Of a stretch of 34,626 nucleotides of DNA, positions 24,401 through 32,069 are shown one piece after another. Positions within the stretch are counted from its first letter, which is position 1. Each line of letters starts with the position of its first letter. Both the position numbers and the translations under genes were made by a program. A model generated the notes under the pieces. The model was not told where the DNA came from and ran no database searches. It saw only the letters and a program-made list of their open reading frames with translations. Where the stretch lies: NCBI GenBank assembly GCA_002085155.1, contig NASX01000047.1, forward strand, positions 1 to 34,626. Reading direction: 5' to 3'. The stretch is from Sorangiineae bacterium NIC37A_2. Lineage in GTDB: Bacteria; Myxococcota_A; Polyangia; Polyangiales; Polyangiaceae.

Positions 24401-25127
24401 ACATCGCGAGCTGGATCGGAGGATGCGCGTCTGGCTGCGCGATGCGCGACAGCGGAGCGACTTGAACGCACTCACGGGTCTTCAGATTTGGCAGGCGCGC
24501 CGCATCGGGCTTCGCGACGGCGACGGCGAGGAAGCGATCGCGCTGATCGAGTCGGCCACCGCAGGCTGGACCTCTCCCTATCTCGGGACTCATGCAGCGA
24601 GCGCGCGTCTCGTCGCCTCCTACTCCGAGCTGCTCCGCGGTCAGCCAGAACGCGCTCTCCGGGAGCTCGACAAGCTCGAAGAGGAGGTCGGCAAGACAAT
24701 GGTCGCGCGGGTCCAGGTACTTCGGACGTCAGTGCTGAACACTCGCGGCGTCGCTGAGCTCACCTGCGCTCTCGAGAGCTCTGGCTCTGCGCGAACTGCC
24801 CACTTGGCTCAAGTCGACAAAGTGGTACTCGCGCTCGATCGGGAAGGGACAGCGCTCAGTCGCGCTGCCACGCTCCACCTGCGCAATTCGGTGCTCTGGC
24901 TGCGGGAGCGCTCCGAGGCCGCCATCAGCGGTTTGCGCGAAGCCGCGCAGAAGTATCGTGCCGTCGGCTATGAGCTGAACGCTGCTTGCATCGAGCTCGT
25001 GCTCGGAGAGCTCCTGCAGGGAGCCGAAGGTGAGTCTCTGCAGAAAGAAGCGTTCGGGGCGCTCAGCCGGTCAGACGTCGACACTCAAGGCCGCGCCGCT
25101 CGCGCCTACGCGCCGAAGCTCATCTGA
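21444..25127 (+). CDS. Serine/threonine protein kinase fused to an AAA-type ATPase and long helical tail
   Basis: This 1227-residue cytoplasmic protein has a Hanks-type kinase domain at about 50-285: glycine loop GSGGEG 57-62, K79 in VALK, HRD at 163-165 within HRDLKPQN, DFG 183-185, APE 208-210. All catalytic residues are present. From about 300 comes an AAA_16-like ATPase, RFAGRSEELLKL, with Walker A GESGVGKT at 332-339 and Walker B VVIAIDDLQWGD further on. From about 650 to the end is a helical repeat-rich region, probably TPR-like (KALALANAGRAAEAAPVFAR and similar). No membrane helix or HTH was seen. This architecture is common in Myxococcota. The ATG at 21444 has a weak AGGA site; ATG at 21480 is possible. 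The partner and target are unknown. Confidence 0.92.
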   Translation: MDLDGIHAETEPMARDALDPASDSALLVPSASLYRRGGRPIPRSLGGGRFQIERELGSGGEGIVLLAHDKVRRGRVALKMLHTSEFMSVGALKREFRFLRGLIHPNLAQLYELHIEHDEAFFTMAYIEGQHFLHAAARTHPLRPLLAQLMQVLAFLHARGLVHRDLKPQNILVQNNGRVVLVDFGAGLRLERDALQARAVLGTPEYIAPELLQGASPSPKSDSYSLGLVLFEALTQEKYPGGGTRPSDLAPELPKDLDELCIRLLDPDPEHRLSIAEALTTVVEPGTPVHDSLVPSLDRHRFAGRSEELLKLDTAFVRMLEGDEPVLAFLSGESGVGKTALLERFRSRRRDALVLFGLCSENEYIRHKAFDGVIGSLLDYLRSPKAPENDLTRSLSKEDRAALAQLFPELRELLAFRSAEMRPDHGLEPRAARRAGYRALARFLTALTREIPVVIAIDDLQWGDVDSARLIFEVFSGPQAPPCLLILSYRSDLKGESPCLLALRQGAECLEDELPCLDLRLGPLGMDESKELCETLAEGELSDGLMERLAYRSQGNPFLITELVNYFRQLVRSDRADEDIEYPQIIAEKVSALSPAARDLFALCCLGGQLPVPRVRELLGKDPRGPMDELISARLCSTRAGSMSIGPLHDQVRRAFVTLGFRGDRDLHLRLARAFLVEPSDQGKAALHFFSAGEKELAGGHAEEAAMEAESRLALDQAVELFQLALDCLGPGASADHLFRLEERKALALANAGRAAEAAPVFARLAETASPPLAHEYRRRAAEQWLCSGAIAQGVALLERVHREVGLTWPNSPKRALIATAIGRARLAFRSTPKSPQSTPPKGRLALRLETCRTAWSIGHISSVHGAANSARQLRFALDSNSAEPIAFAIGMEACFRAMRGTKARGLVEEYRATAERLMPTPRSHYGEAFLAFIHAMSLYFLSDQREAYSYFERAERLLFERCRAVSWELSTTRMFWASNMIFLGRHRELDRRMRVWLRDARQRSDLNALTGLQIWQARRIGLRDGDGEEAIALIESATAGWTSPYLGTHAASARLVASYSELLRGQPERALRELDKLEEEVGKTMVARVQVLRTSVLNTRGVAELTCALESSGSARTAHLAQVDKVVLALDREGTALSRAATLHLRNSVLWLRERSEAAISGLREAAQKYRAVGYELNAACIELVLGELLQGAEGESLQKEAFGALSRSDVDTQGRAARAYAPKLI

Positions 25128-25174
25128 CGAGCTCGCTCTCCAGAACTCGTCTCGCATCGAGAGGTGGCCGCGCC

Positions 25175-25507
25175 TTAGTTCGAGCGATTCCGCGCCGCAC
25201 GAAACTCAGCGACCGAGTACTGTCCCACCACGTTGCGCAGGACCTGAAGGAAGTTGGGATCGAACTCCCCGCTCAAGCGGAGCGTCGGGCGACCGTCACG
25301 CACGAACGCCTTGATCCTCGCTTTCCTGACACTCGCCCGCGCGACCACGTCCCTGATCTCATCGAGCACCCGCGGCGGAATGCGCCCGCGCACGTGCGTG
25401 AGGCGCCCTTCCTTGACGCGCACGACGAAGAGTGTCGTCTCGCGATCAACAGCCCAAAGCCAAACGCCAATGGAAAGGACGAGGAGAAGAAGGATGATGT
25501 TGCGCAC
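25175..25507 (-). CDS. DUF3634 family small membrane-anchored protein
   Basis: This 110-residue protein has an N-terminal membrane helix (IILLLLVLSIGVWLWAV) and a basic soluble part. The soluble part reads LFVVRVKEGRLTHVRGRIPP, VLDEIRDVVARASVRKARIK, then RLSGEFDPNFLQVLRNVVGQ. The pattern fits what I remember of DUF3634. No function is known. The start is GTG at 25507. It is divergent from priA, with only 17 bases between the listed start codons, and convergent with the kinase gene, whose stop is 47 bases away. I see no terminator in that short gap. Confidence 0.8.
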   Translation of the reverse strand: MRNIILLLLVLSIGVWLWAVDRETTLFVVRVKEGRLTHVRGRIPPRVLDEIRDVVARASVRKARIKAFVRDGRPTLRLSGEFDPNFLQVLRNVVGQYSVAEFRAARNRSN

Positions 25508-25524
25508 GTTTCAGCAAATGTTAC

Positions 25525-27846
25525 GTGAAAAGCGCCGCCTTGGCCCGAACTCCGAGAGATCGCCCCGCTGAACCTGCGTTGCCCGGGTTCGAGGAGCCCG
25601 AGCGAGCCGTGCGGTTCGTCCGCGTGGCGCTGCCGGTGCCGCTCGGCAGAGCTTTCTCATATACCCTGAGCGAAGAGCGCTCGGTCTTGCCAGGCGCTCG
25701 CGTCGTTGTCGAGCTCGGGCGCCAGAAGTGCATCGGCGTGGCTTTGGAGACAACGGACGCTCCCCCGCCGGACATCCCGCCCGCGAAATGGAAGCCGATC
25801 CTCGAGATTCTGGACGAGGAGCCGATCTTGCCCCGGGAGCTCATGGAGTTCTTGCGCGAGCTGGCCCGGTATTACCTGGTCCCGATCGGCGAGGTGATGC
25901 GCCTGGCTCTCCCGGTTCTCGAACGCAAACACGCCGCTCAAATCGAGAAGGCCCATGGCAAGAGGCTCCGCGCTGCGGGCCGCCTCGTCCAAACGGCCCG
26001 AGCGCGCGACGTACCCGACAAGGAGCTTCCTCGCCTGAGTCCCCAAGCCCGAGCGCTGCTCACTCAACTCCGTGAGCGAGGGCTGACCCCGGTCAAGAAC
26101 CTGCAGGAGACGTTCAAGAGCGCCCGCAGTATCGTCAAGCGCCTCGCGCAACTTGAGCTCGTCGAGCTCTCAGAAACGGCCCTTGAAGAAGAGGATCGCT
26201 TCTTCGCTGAAGAAGTCCCGAAGGACGAACCGAAAGTCTTGAACGACGGCCAAGCTGCCGCCAAGCGCGCGATCACAGGCGCGCTCGAGGCACACCAGCC
26301 GGCCGCATTCCTCCTCGACGGAGTCACGGCCAGCGGCAAGACTGAGGTCTACCTGCAAGCCGCGAGTCGCGCTCTCGAACTCGGACGCGGCGTTCTCATC
26401 TTAGTTCCAGAAATTGCGCTCACGCCCCAGCTCATCGCGCGATTCCGTGCCCGCTTGGGCGACGATATCGCCGCCGTCCACAGCGAGCTCACCGACAAGG
26501 CCAAGCTCTCTATGTGGCGCGGGATTCGCCAAGGAAGGCTGCGCGTCGTGGTCGGAGCGCGCAGCGCGATCTTCGCGCCGATCCGCGACTTAGGCCTGGT
26601 GTGCGTCGATGAGGAACATGACCCCTCCTACAAACAGGAGGAACGCGTTCGTTACCACGCGCGCGACATGGCCCTGCTGAGAGCGCGTAAGGCGAACGCC
26701 GTATGCGTGCTCGGCTCAGCCACGCCTTCTCTGGCGAGTGAAGCCCTCGTCACGAGGCGAAAGCTGGTTCGGCTCGTTCTCCCAGAGCGAGCGCATTCGG
26801 GCGCCGAACTGCCACAAATCGAGCTCATCGATCTCAAGCGCTTCGGCCCCGGGCCCACTCAGAGTCCCCTGATATCGTTGCCCCTCCATCGAGCGATCGA
26901 ACAAACGCTGAGTGAAGGCGGACAGACGATCCTGTTTCTGAACCGGCGGGGATTTGCGCCAAGTTACATCTGCGAGAGCTGCGGCGCGATCGCGACCTGT
27001 CCCGACTGCTCCGTGGCGCTCACTCTGCATCGCGCAAGCGGCGAAAGGCTCACCTGCCATTACTGCGGGTTTACTCGAACGAGCCTCAAGGTCTGCGAAG
27101 AATGTGGGCACTCGACGTTTCTCCTCGAAGGCGCTGGCACGGAGCAAATCGAGTCGATCATCGCCGAGTCATTTCCCACGGCGCGCGTCGCTCGACTGGA
27201 CCGCGACGTCGCAGGCGGGACCAAGAGCGGTCCCGTACTCGACCGGATGCGGAAGGGTGAAGTCGATATTTTGGTGGGGACGCAGATGGTCACCAAAGGG
27301 CATGATCTTCCTCGCGTGACGTTGGTCGGTGTCTTGAACGCCGACACTGCTCTCAGCATGCCGGACTTTCGCGCCGCTGAGCGAACCTTTCAGCTCCTCG
27401 TGCAGGTCGCAGGCCGCGCGGGTCGCCATGACAGACCCGGAAAGGTGCTCATCCAGACCCGAACTCCGGATCATCCCGCGCTCCTCGCTGCAAAAAATCA
27501 CGACGTCCGCGCTTTTGTGCGCACAGAACTCGATTCGAGGCTCGAAGCGAACTTTCCTCCCTTCGCGCAGCTCGCTCTGGTCCGCTTTGAAGGCGTCGAC
27601 GAAGTGAAGGTGCGCGATGAATCCCTTCGGATGGCCCGTGTCGCAAAGGCTCAGAGTCCGCTCGTCGAGATTATGGGGCCCGCCCCCGCGCCGATCTCAC
27701 GCATTCAGAATCGGTATCGTTATCGCTTCATGATTCGCTCCGCCGAGCGCGCGCCCCTCCGAGAAGCTCTCCTCAGCGTTGTGCGGACTCCTGTCGTGTC
27801 GCAGGTGCGCATGTCCGTCGACATCGACCCCCAAAACTTACTCTGA
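25525..27846 (+). CDS. priA: Primosomal protein N' (replication restart helicase PriA)
   Basis: This protein of up to 773 residues is a 3'-to-5' superfamily 2 helicase that reloads the replisome at stalled forks. The N-terminal DNA-binding domain starts VRVALPVPLGRAFSYTL. Walker A is GVTASGKT at 266-273, the DEEH box is at 362-365 followed by the aromatic-rich DPSYKQEERVRYHARD. Eight zinc-binding cysteines sit at 483, 486, 492, 495, 511, 514, 524 and 527. Helicase motifs V and VI follow (VGTQMVTKGHD; QVAGRAGRHDRPGKVLIQT). GTG at 25525 gives a roughly 30-residue extension before the conserved N-terminus; GTG at 25609 would start exactly at MRFVRVALP and leave room for a promoter. Neither has a strong ribosome binding site. 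Confidence 0.95.
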   Translation: MKSAALARTPRDRPAEPALPGFEEPERAVRFVRVALPVPLGRAFSYTLSEERSVLPGARVVVELGRQKCIGVALETTDAPPPDIPPAKWKPILEILDEEPILPRELMEFLRELARYYLVPIGEVMRLALPVLERKHAAQIEKAHGKRLRAAGRLVQTARARDVPDKELPRLSPQARALLTQLRERGLTPVKNLQETFKSARSIVKRLAQLELVELSETALEEEDRFFAEEVPKDEPKVLNDGQAAAKRAITGALEAHQPAAFLLDGVTASGKTEVYLQAASRALELGRGVLILVPEIALTPQLIARFRARLGDDIAAVHSELTDKAKLSMWRGIRQGRLRVVVGARSAIFAPIRDLGLVCVDEEHDPSYKQEERVRYHARDMALLRARKANAVCVLGSATPSLASEALVTRRKLVRLVLPERAHSGAELPQIELIDLKRFGPGPTQSPLISLPLHRAIEQTLSEGGQTILFLNRRGFAPSYICESCGAIATCPDCSVALTLHRASGERLTCHYCGFTRTSLKVCEECGHSTFLLEGAGTEQIESIIAESFPTARVARLDRDVAGGTKSGPVLDRMRKGEVDILVGTQMVTKGHDLPRVTLVGVLNADTALSMPDFRAAERTFQLLVQVAGRAGRHDRPGKVLIQTRTPDHPALLAAKNHDVRAFVRTELDSRLEANFPPFAQLALVRFEGVDEVKVRDESLRMARVAKAQSPLVEIMGPAPAPISRIQNRYRYRFMIRSAERAPLREALLSVVRTPVVSQVRMSVDIDPQNLL

Positions 27847-27947
27847 AGAGCGAGCGTCCTCACCTCAGGAAAAGTTCAACGGGAGCGCCCCCGAGCAGAC
27901 ATTCTGCCAGAAAAGTTCACGCTCCCCCCGATCGTGTTACGCTAGAG

Positions 27948-30236
27948 ATGGTGCTCTTTTTTCGGCAGATCCATGCCTCCCTCCTCGTTCTCTCGTCCCT
28001 CGCGAGCTGTGGCCGACAGGACCTCGACCCGGCGCGTTCCGAGCGGCCCAAGCCTACGCTCGGGATCCCCGAGGCACGCGCCCTGCCTGACCATAGCCAA
28101 GACGAAAAGGACGCGCCCGCGCGGCGCACTGAACAGCCGCTGTCGGAGGTTCGGAGCGCCATCCTCGCCCAAGACTATGCAAAGACCGAGACCCTGCTCC
28201 GAGCTCTGCCTGAAGATCTCGCGGCGCTGCCCGAGGTTCAGCTCGCCCGAGCGCTCGCCGAGTTTGAGCTCAAGAAGTTTTACGTAGCTTTCGAGACCCT
28301 CGACGCCCTTTCGTCGCGAGATCTCACGTTCGTGAAGGAAGTCCGCGAGCTCCGGGAAAAGATCGTCCTCGGGAGCCGAGATGCGCGCCTCGCTCGACTC
28401 CATTTTGGTGATCGGAGTGACCTGTTGGCGCTCGTCAGGAGGGCTCAGTTCGAACAAGAGGCCGGGCACCACGAAGAAGCAGAGAGGCTCGTCGAGCTCG
28501 CCCTCAAGCAGCACCAAAAAGCGCAGAAGGGCCAGGCGCTCCTCGCTGAGGCCTATCTCCTCAGGGCTTCACTCCGAATGGCTCGAGGTCGCTCGCGGGA
28601 GGCCCTCGCCGACTATCGAGAAGTCCTCGTTCGCTTCCCGCTCACGAAAGGCGCCGAAGCTGGACAAGAGGCGCTCGCTGCCGCACCGGCCAAAGAGAAG
28701 CTCAAGCTCAGCGACTACGAAGAGCGAGCTGATTTTTTCGGCAAACGCGGGCTCCCGGCGAAGATTGAACAAGACCTCGCGGTCATGAAGAAAGATCTCG
28801 GTATCAAGAGCCCCCCGCTCAGATTCCAGATCGCGCTCGCCTTCGCCCGCTTCAACTCCCGCCGCGATCAACGCCAGGCCGCGGCCGAGTTCCAGCGTCT
28901 CGCCCTCCGCGGAGACGATCGGTCCGGCGAATACCTTTATTACCGCGCCCGCGCGCTCGCGCGAGCCTACGAGATTGACGCCGCGGTCGACGCTTACGAC
29001 AAGGCGTCCCGCAAAAAGGGTCCTTTCGCCGAGAAAGCTCTCTATCAGGCCGCGCGTCTGCTCGCGATCGACGGACGACCCGCAGAGGCCACAGAGCGCT
29101 ACCGGCGTTACCTTGCGAGGCACGGAAAGAAGGCCGCTTCAGGCAAAGAGGCTACCTTTGGTGCAGCCCTCACGTCGCTCGCGCTCGGCGCGAGCGACGC
29201 CGCCATCAAACACCTGAGCAAGCTCGAGCGCGAAACCAAAGATCCCCGCGGCAAAGCCCTGCTCCTTGAGCTCACGGGCATTGCTCACAGTAGCAAGGAG
29301 CGCAAACAGGAGGCTGCGATCGCTTTCTCCACAGCGATCCAGCTCGAACCCTTCTCCCTCCCGGCCAGCTTCGCCCGAACCCGCCTGGCGCTCCTTGGCG
29401 AGCCAGGCTCGGAGCTCCCCAGGGGTCCCGCGCCTCCTCGCTCGGATGAGAGCTTCGTCTTCGAGCTTCCGAGCCGCGCCGCGCGACTTCAAAAGCTCGG
29501 GCTCAATACGTGGGCGGAAGGTGCGCTCAGGGAGAGCGAGGCCGAAGTGCGACGAACCTACGGAGCTCGGGGCGACGAAGCCTTGTGCGCGATGTACGGC
29601 TCACTGGGAACCGCCGAACGCCGATATCAAGTCGCTCAGACAGCGGCAAAATCGGAGGTCCTTCACCGCCTACCGACGGAAAGTGAAGTCTGGCAGTGGC
29701 ATTGCGCGTTCCCTCGGCCCTACGAGGCGGATGTCGAGCGAGCCTCCAAGGTGCACAAGACGCCGAAAGCGCTCATCTACGCCGTCATGCGCCAGGAGAG
29801 CGCCTTTCGGCCCGCCGTCGTCTCTCCCGCAGGCGCAGTCGGACTCATGCAGCTCATGCCCGAGACCGCCCGCCAGATCGGAAAACATCTCGGACGCCCG
29901 GACCCCTCCCTTGCCCTCCGTCTCCCCAGCGAGAACATCTCCTACGGGGCCTATTACCTGAGCCACCTGCTCGACCACTTCAGCGGAAACCTCGTGTTCG
30001 CCGTCGCCGCCTACAACGCAGGACCGAACGCTGTGAAGAGCTGGCTCACGACCAAGAAGAAGCCACCGCTCGACATCTTCGCGGCCCAAATCCCCTTCGA
30101 AGAAACGCGCAACTACGTCTATCGCGTCCTCGCCAACTTCGCCCGCTACAGCTACCTCGAGACGGGCGATCCCGGCGCGCTTCAGCTCGCCCTCGAGATT
30201 GACATCGACGCCGAGACTTTGCCCTCGACGTATTGA
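27948..30236 (+). CDS. Lipoprotein soluble-lytic-transglycosylase family (SLT domain, TPR-like body)
   Basis: This 762-residue periplasmic murein-cleaving enzyme has a signal peptide ending in LASC, a good lipobox (Cys21). Residues about 50-560 are helical repeats with TPR-like content (EFQRLALRGDDRSGEYLYYR; KALYQAARLLAIDGRPAEAT), as in Slt70 proteins. The catalytic SLT domain is at about 600-720: YAVMRQESAFRPAVVSPAGA, with catalytic Glu617 in the ES motif, GLMQLMPETARQIG and AVAAYNAGPNAVKSWL. It cleaves the glycan strand with 1,6-anhydro product formation. It is 101 bases after priA, and those bases hold a nine-base direct repeat (AAAAGTTCA) but no clear promoter. Confidence 0.93.
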   Translation: MVLFFRQIHASLLVLSSLASCGRQDLDPARSERPKPTLGIPEARALPDHSQDEKDAPARRTEQPLSEVRSAILAQDYAKTETLLRALPEDLAALPEVQLARALAEFELKKFYVAFETLDALSSRDLTFVKEVRELREKIVLGSRDARLARLHFGDRSDLLALVRRAQFEQEAGHHEEAERLVELALKQHQKAQKGQALLAEAYLLRASLRMARGRSREALADYREVLVRFPLTKGAEAGQEALAAAPAKEKLKLSDYEERADFFGKRGLPAKIEQDLAVMKKDLGIKSPPLRFQIALAFARFNSRRDQRQAAAEFQRLALRGDDRSGEYLYYRARALARAYEIDAAVDAYDKASRKKGPFAEKALYQAARLLAIDGRPAEATERYRRYLARHGKKAASGKEATFGAALTSLALGASDAAIKHLSKLERETKDPRGKALLLELTGIAHSSKERKQEAAIAFSTAIQLEPFSLPASFARTRLALLGEPGSELPRGPAPPRSDESFVFELPSRAARLQKLGLNTWAEGALRESEAEVRRTYGARGDEALCAMYGSLGTAERRYQVAQTAAKSEVLHRLPTESEVWQWHCAFPRPYEADVERASKVHKTPKALIYAVMRQESAFRPAVVSPAGAVGLMQLMPETARQIGKHLGRPDPSLALRLPSENISYGAYYLSHLLDHFSGNLVFAVAAYNAGPNAVKSWLTTKKKPPLDIFAAQIPFEETRNYVYRVLANFARYSYLETGDPGALQLALEIDIDAETLPSTY

Positions 30237-30348
30237 TCCGTTCGCCGGAGCCCCCCAAATCCCCGAAGCGCCGGCAGAAGTCGCCTCGTTCAAGACCAGC
30301 TCGCGCCCCTCGCACGGGGCCTCTATAAGTCGGTGCGAACCGCGAGCC

Positions 30349-30591
30349 ATGTCCGATGAACAACCCCGAAATCCCCTGCACGGCGTGACCTTAAAGGCGC
30401 TCGTCGAGGACCTGGTCGACCACTATGGGTTCGAAGAACTCGGCAAGCGCGTCAAGATTCGCGCCTTTCAATATGATCCGAGTGTGAGCTCGGCCCTCAA
30501 GTTTCTTCGTCGCACCCCTTGGGCCCGCGCTGAGGTCGAAGCGCTCTACCTCGGCCTGCTCAAGGAGCGAAAGAGCGGCAATAGCACTTGA
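30349..30591 (+). CDS. VF530-family small DNA-binding protein
   Basis: This 80-residue protein matches the VF530 (DUF2132) family over nearly all its length: NPLHGVTLKALVEDLVDHYG, FEELGKRVKIRAF, DPSVSSALKFLRRTPWARAE then VEALYL. The Vibrio fischeri VF530 structure showed a DNA-binding helical fold; the physiological role is not settled. ATG at 30349 is fixed by the family N-terminus. The open frame back to 30199 overlaps the transglycosylase gene and has no match. It is probably co-transcribed with that gene and is followed by a strong terminator 15 bases after the stop. Confidence 0.9.
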   Translation: MSDEQPRNPLHGVTLKALVEDLVDHYGFEELGKRVKIRAFQYDPSVSSALKFLRRTPWARAEVEALYLGLLKERKSGNST

Positions 30592-30606
30592 ACCGCACAA
30601 AGAACG

Positions 30607-30636
30607 AAGGAGCTCAGGTGCGCGCCTGAGCTCCTT
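30607..30636 (+). terminator. 12-bp-stem terminator after the VF530 gene
   Basis: AAGGAGCTCAGG pairs perfectly with CCTGAGCTCCTT around TGCGCG. A moderately T-rich stretch (GCATGTTTCTCT) follows. It closes the transglycosylase-VF530 transcription unit. Confidence 0.85.
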
Positions 30637-30662
30637 GCATGTTTCTCTAACGTCTTGCGGTG

Positions 30663-30714
30663 AAAAAAGCGGAGACGCCCCGGGGACCAGGGTCCCCGAG
30701 AGGGATCAGGGCGT
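30663..30714 (-). terminator. Nested hairpin with T6 run, terminator of the outer-membrane protein gene
   Basis: On the minus strand an inner stem (CGGGGACC with GGTCCCCG, two-base loop, 30681-30698) is enclosed by an outer ACGCCC/GGGCGT pairing (30675-30680 with 30709-30714). Six T residues (30668-30663) follow shortly after. The outer arm overlaps the stop codon of the upstream gene, so translation may influence folding. Confidence 0.75.
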
Positions 30715-31773
30715 TCGGAAGCCGATGTACGGGCCGATGAAGACCTGGGTCCCACGGAAGAGCGTGATGTCTTCGAGCACCGTGCCGATCTCGGGCGGAA
30801 TTCCCAAGCTGCTCAGGTCCGGACGAATCGTCACGTCCGGCGCAAACTCGACCCAGCCGTACACGCCGAGCTGGATGAACTTGAGGAGGGAGAGCGCGAG
30901 ATCGAACCGGATCATCGACGCGAAGTACTGCTCGAAGGAGCCATCCGCGAGGTTCAGATTCGTGAAGATACCGCGGCCGATCACGCCCACGCCGACGGCG
31001 CCGGTGACTCCGATGTTCCCCGGGTCATAAAAGCCGCGAATGCTCGCGCCAGCGCCAGCGCCAGCGCGCCCGATCTGGGTTCCGTCGCCAAATTTCGGTA
31101 GCTCGATGAGATCACCAAAGCTGAGCCTCGCGTAGGAGTAATCGGCAGCTCCGAACAGGAACCCTTCCGCACCGATGTACTTGCCACGGATACCGAGCTG
31201 GCCCTCGAGGGCACCACCGATCGGACTTTGCACCGTGCATTCAGCAGCCACCGTCTCCCCGGCGAAAGACGCGCTCGGACAAGTTGCAGCCCATTGGTGA
31301 GTGGTGGAGGTTCCGAGCGCGAACACGCCAGCGCCGCCCACGTAGAGACGCACAACACTCTCCTGGCGCTCTCGCCTCTTCCTTGGGGGCAGCACAGCCT
31401 CCGGAGGGAGCGCCGGCGCAGGACCCGGCTCCTCGACTACGGGAGGCGGAGGCGGAGGCGCTTCGACCTCTGCGGGGGCCTCAGCCGGAGCCTCGGGCGG
31501 CGCTTCCGCAGGCGTCTCCTCAGTGGCTTCACCGGTAGCTTCGCCAGGTTCGCCCGCTGGCGCCGCATCTCCAGAAGGCTGTTCGACGTCGGGGAACGCA
31601 GCGACCGCCGGCGGCCCATCTGCAGGCGGCGCGGACGCGCTCGGTTCTGGCGTCGCCGCAACCGGAGGAGGGGGAGGGACTTGCGATTCCTGTGCGAACG
31701 CACTTCCGTAGGTCGAGAGCGTCAGTCCGAGGACCGGCACGAACCAAGAGCGTCGCGATCGAACGATAGCCAT
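30706..31773 (-). CDS. Exported Pro/Ala/Glu-rich outer-membrane beta-barrel-like protein
   Basis: This protein of about 355 residues has a signal peptide (MAIVRSRRSWFVPVLGLTLS, cleavage after AFA). A linker of roughly 110 residues, rich in Pro, Ala and Glu (PAEAPPEAPAEAPAEV; polyproline runs), follows. The C-terminal domain of about 220 residues alternates glycine and aromatic residues in barrel-like strands (VVRLYVGGAGVFALG; LGIRGKYIGAEGFLFGAADY; FIGPYIGFRTP). It contains two cysteines that might pair. I infer surface or outer-membrane location with a periplasmic or wall-spanning linker. ATG at 31785 is equally possible as start; the frame open to 32037 overlaps the divergent promoter region and is rejected. 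No specific family was recognised. Confidence 0.75.
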   Translation of the reverse strand: MAIVRSRRSWFVPVLGLTLSTYGSAFAQESQVPPPPPVAATPEPSASAPPADGPPAVAAFPDVEQPSGDAAPAGEPGEATGEATEETPAEAPPEAPAEAPAEVEAPPPPPPVVEEPGPAPALPPEAVLPPRKRRERQESVVRLYVGGAGVFALGTSTTHQWAATCPSASFAGETVAAECTVQSPIGGALEGQLGIRGKYIGAEGFLFGAADYSYARLSFGDLIELPKFGDGTQIGRAGAGAGASIRGFYDPGNIGVTGAVGVGVIGRGIFTNLNLADGSFEQYFASMIRFDLALSLLKFIQLGVYGWVEFAPDVTIRPDLSSLGIPPEIGTVLEDITLFRGTQVFIGPYIGFRTP

Positions 31774-31979
31774 AAGGGCACCCATAACCCGGTACAACGT
31801 CCGGTAAAACTGCCGATTAACCTTTTCGCGGGCGGCGCTGGTCGTCCGGCCGACAGATATGGAAGTGCGAGCAGATTCAGAGTGTCGCTCATCCTTCGGG
31901 TCAGCGCTCCCCATCGGGTCAGCGCCCCATCGGGCCAGCCCCAGAGCGCGCGTGCATAGTAGAATCGCCTGGGAGTTCC

Positions 31980-32010
31980 TTGACAGAAGGTCCGCTGCGT
32001 CCGATTTGTA
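31980..32010 (+). promoter_or_regulatory. Possible promoter of the Bax inhibitor-1 family gene
   Basis: A perfect TTGACA (31980-31985) is followed after 17 bases by GATTTG, a weak -10. The gene starts at 32070. This is the best -35-like hexamer I noticed in an intergenic region here, but the poor -10 keeps confidence low. The divergent promoter for the outer-membrane protein must lie in the same 296-bp gap. Confidence 0.3.
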
Positions 32011-32069
32011 GAAGTTTTGTGACGGAATTCCTTGCACCGCGGGGGGAGCCGGGCTTCGCTTCCCAAGTA

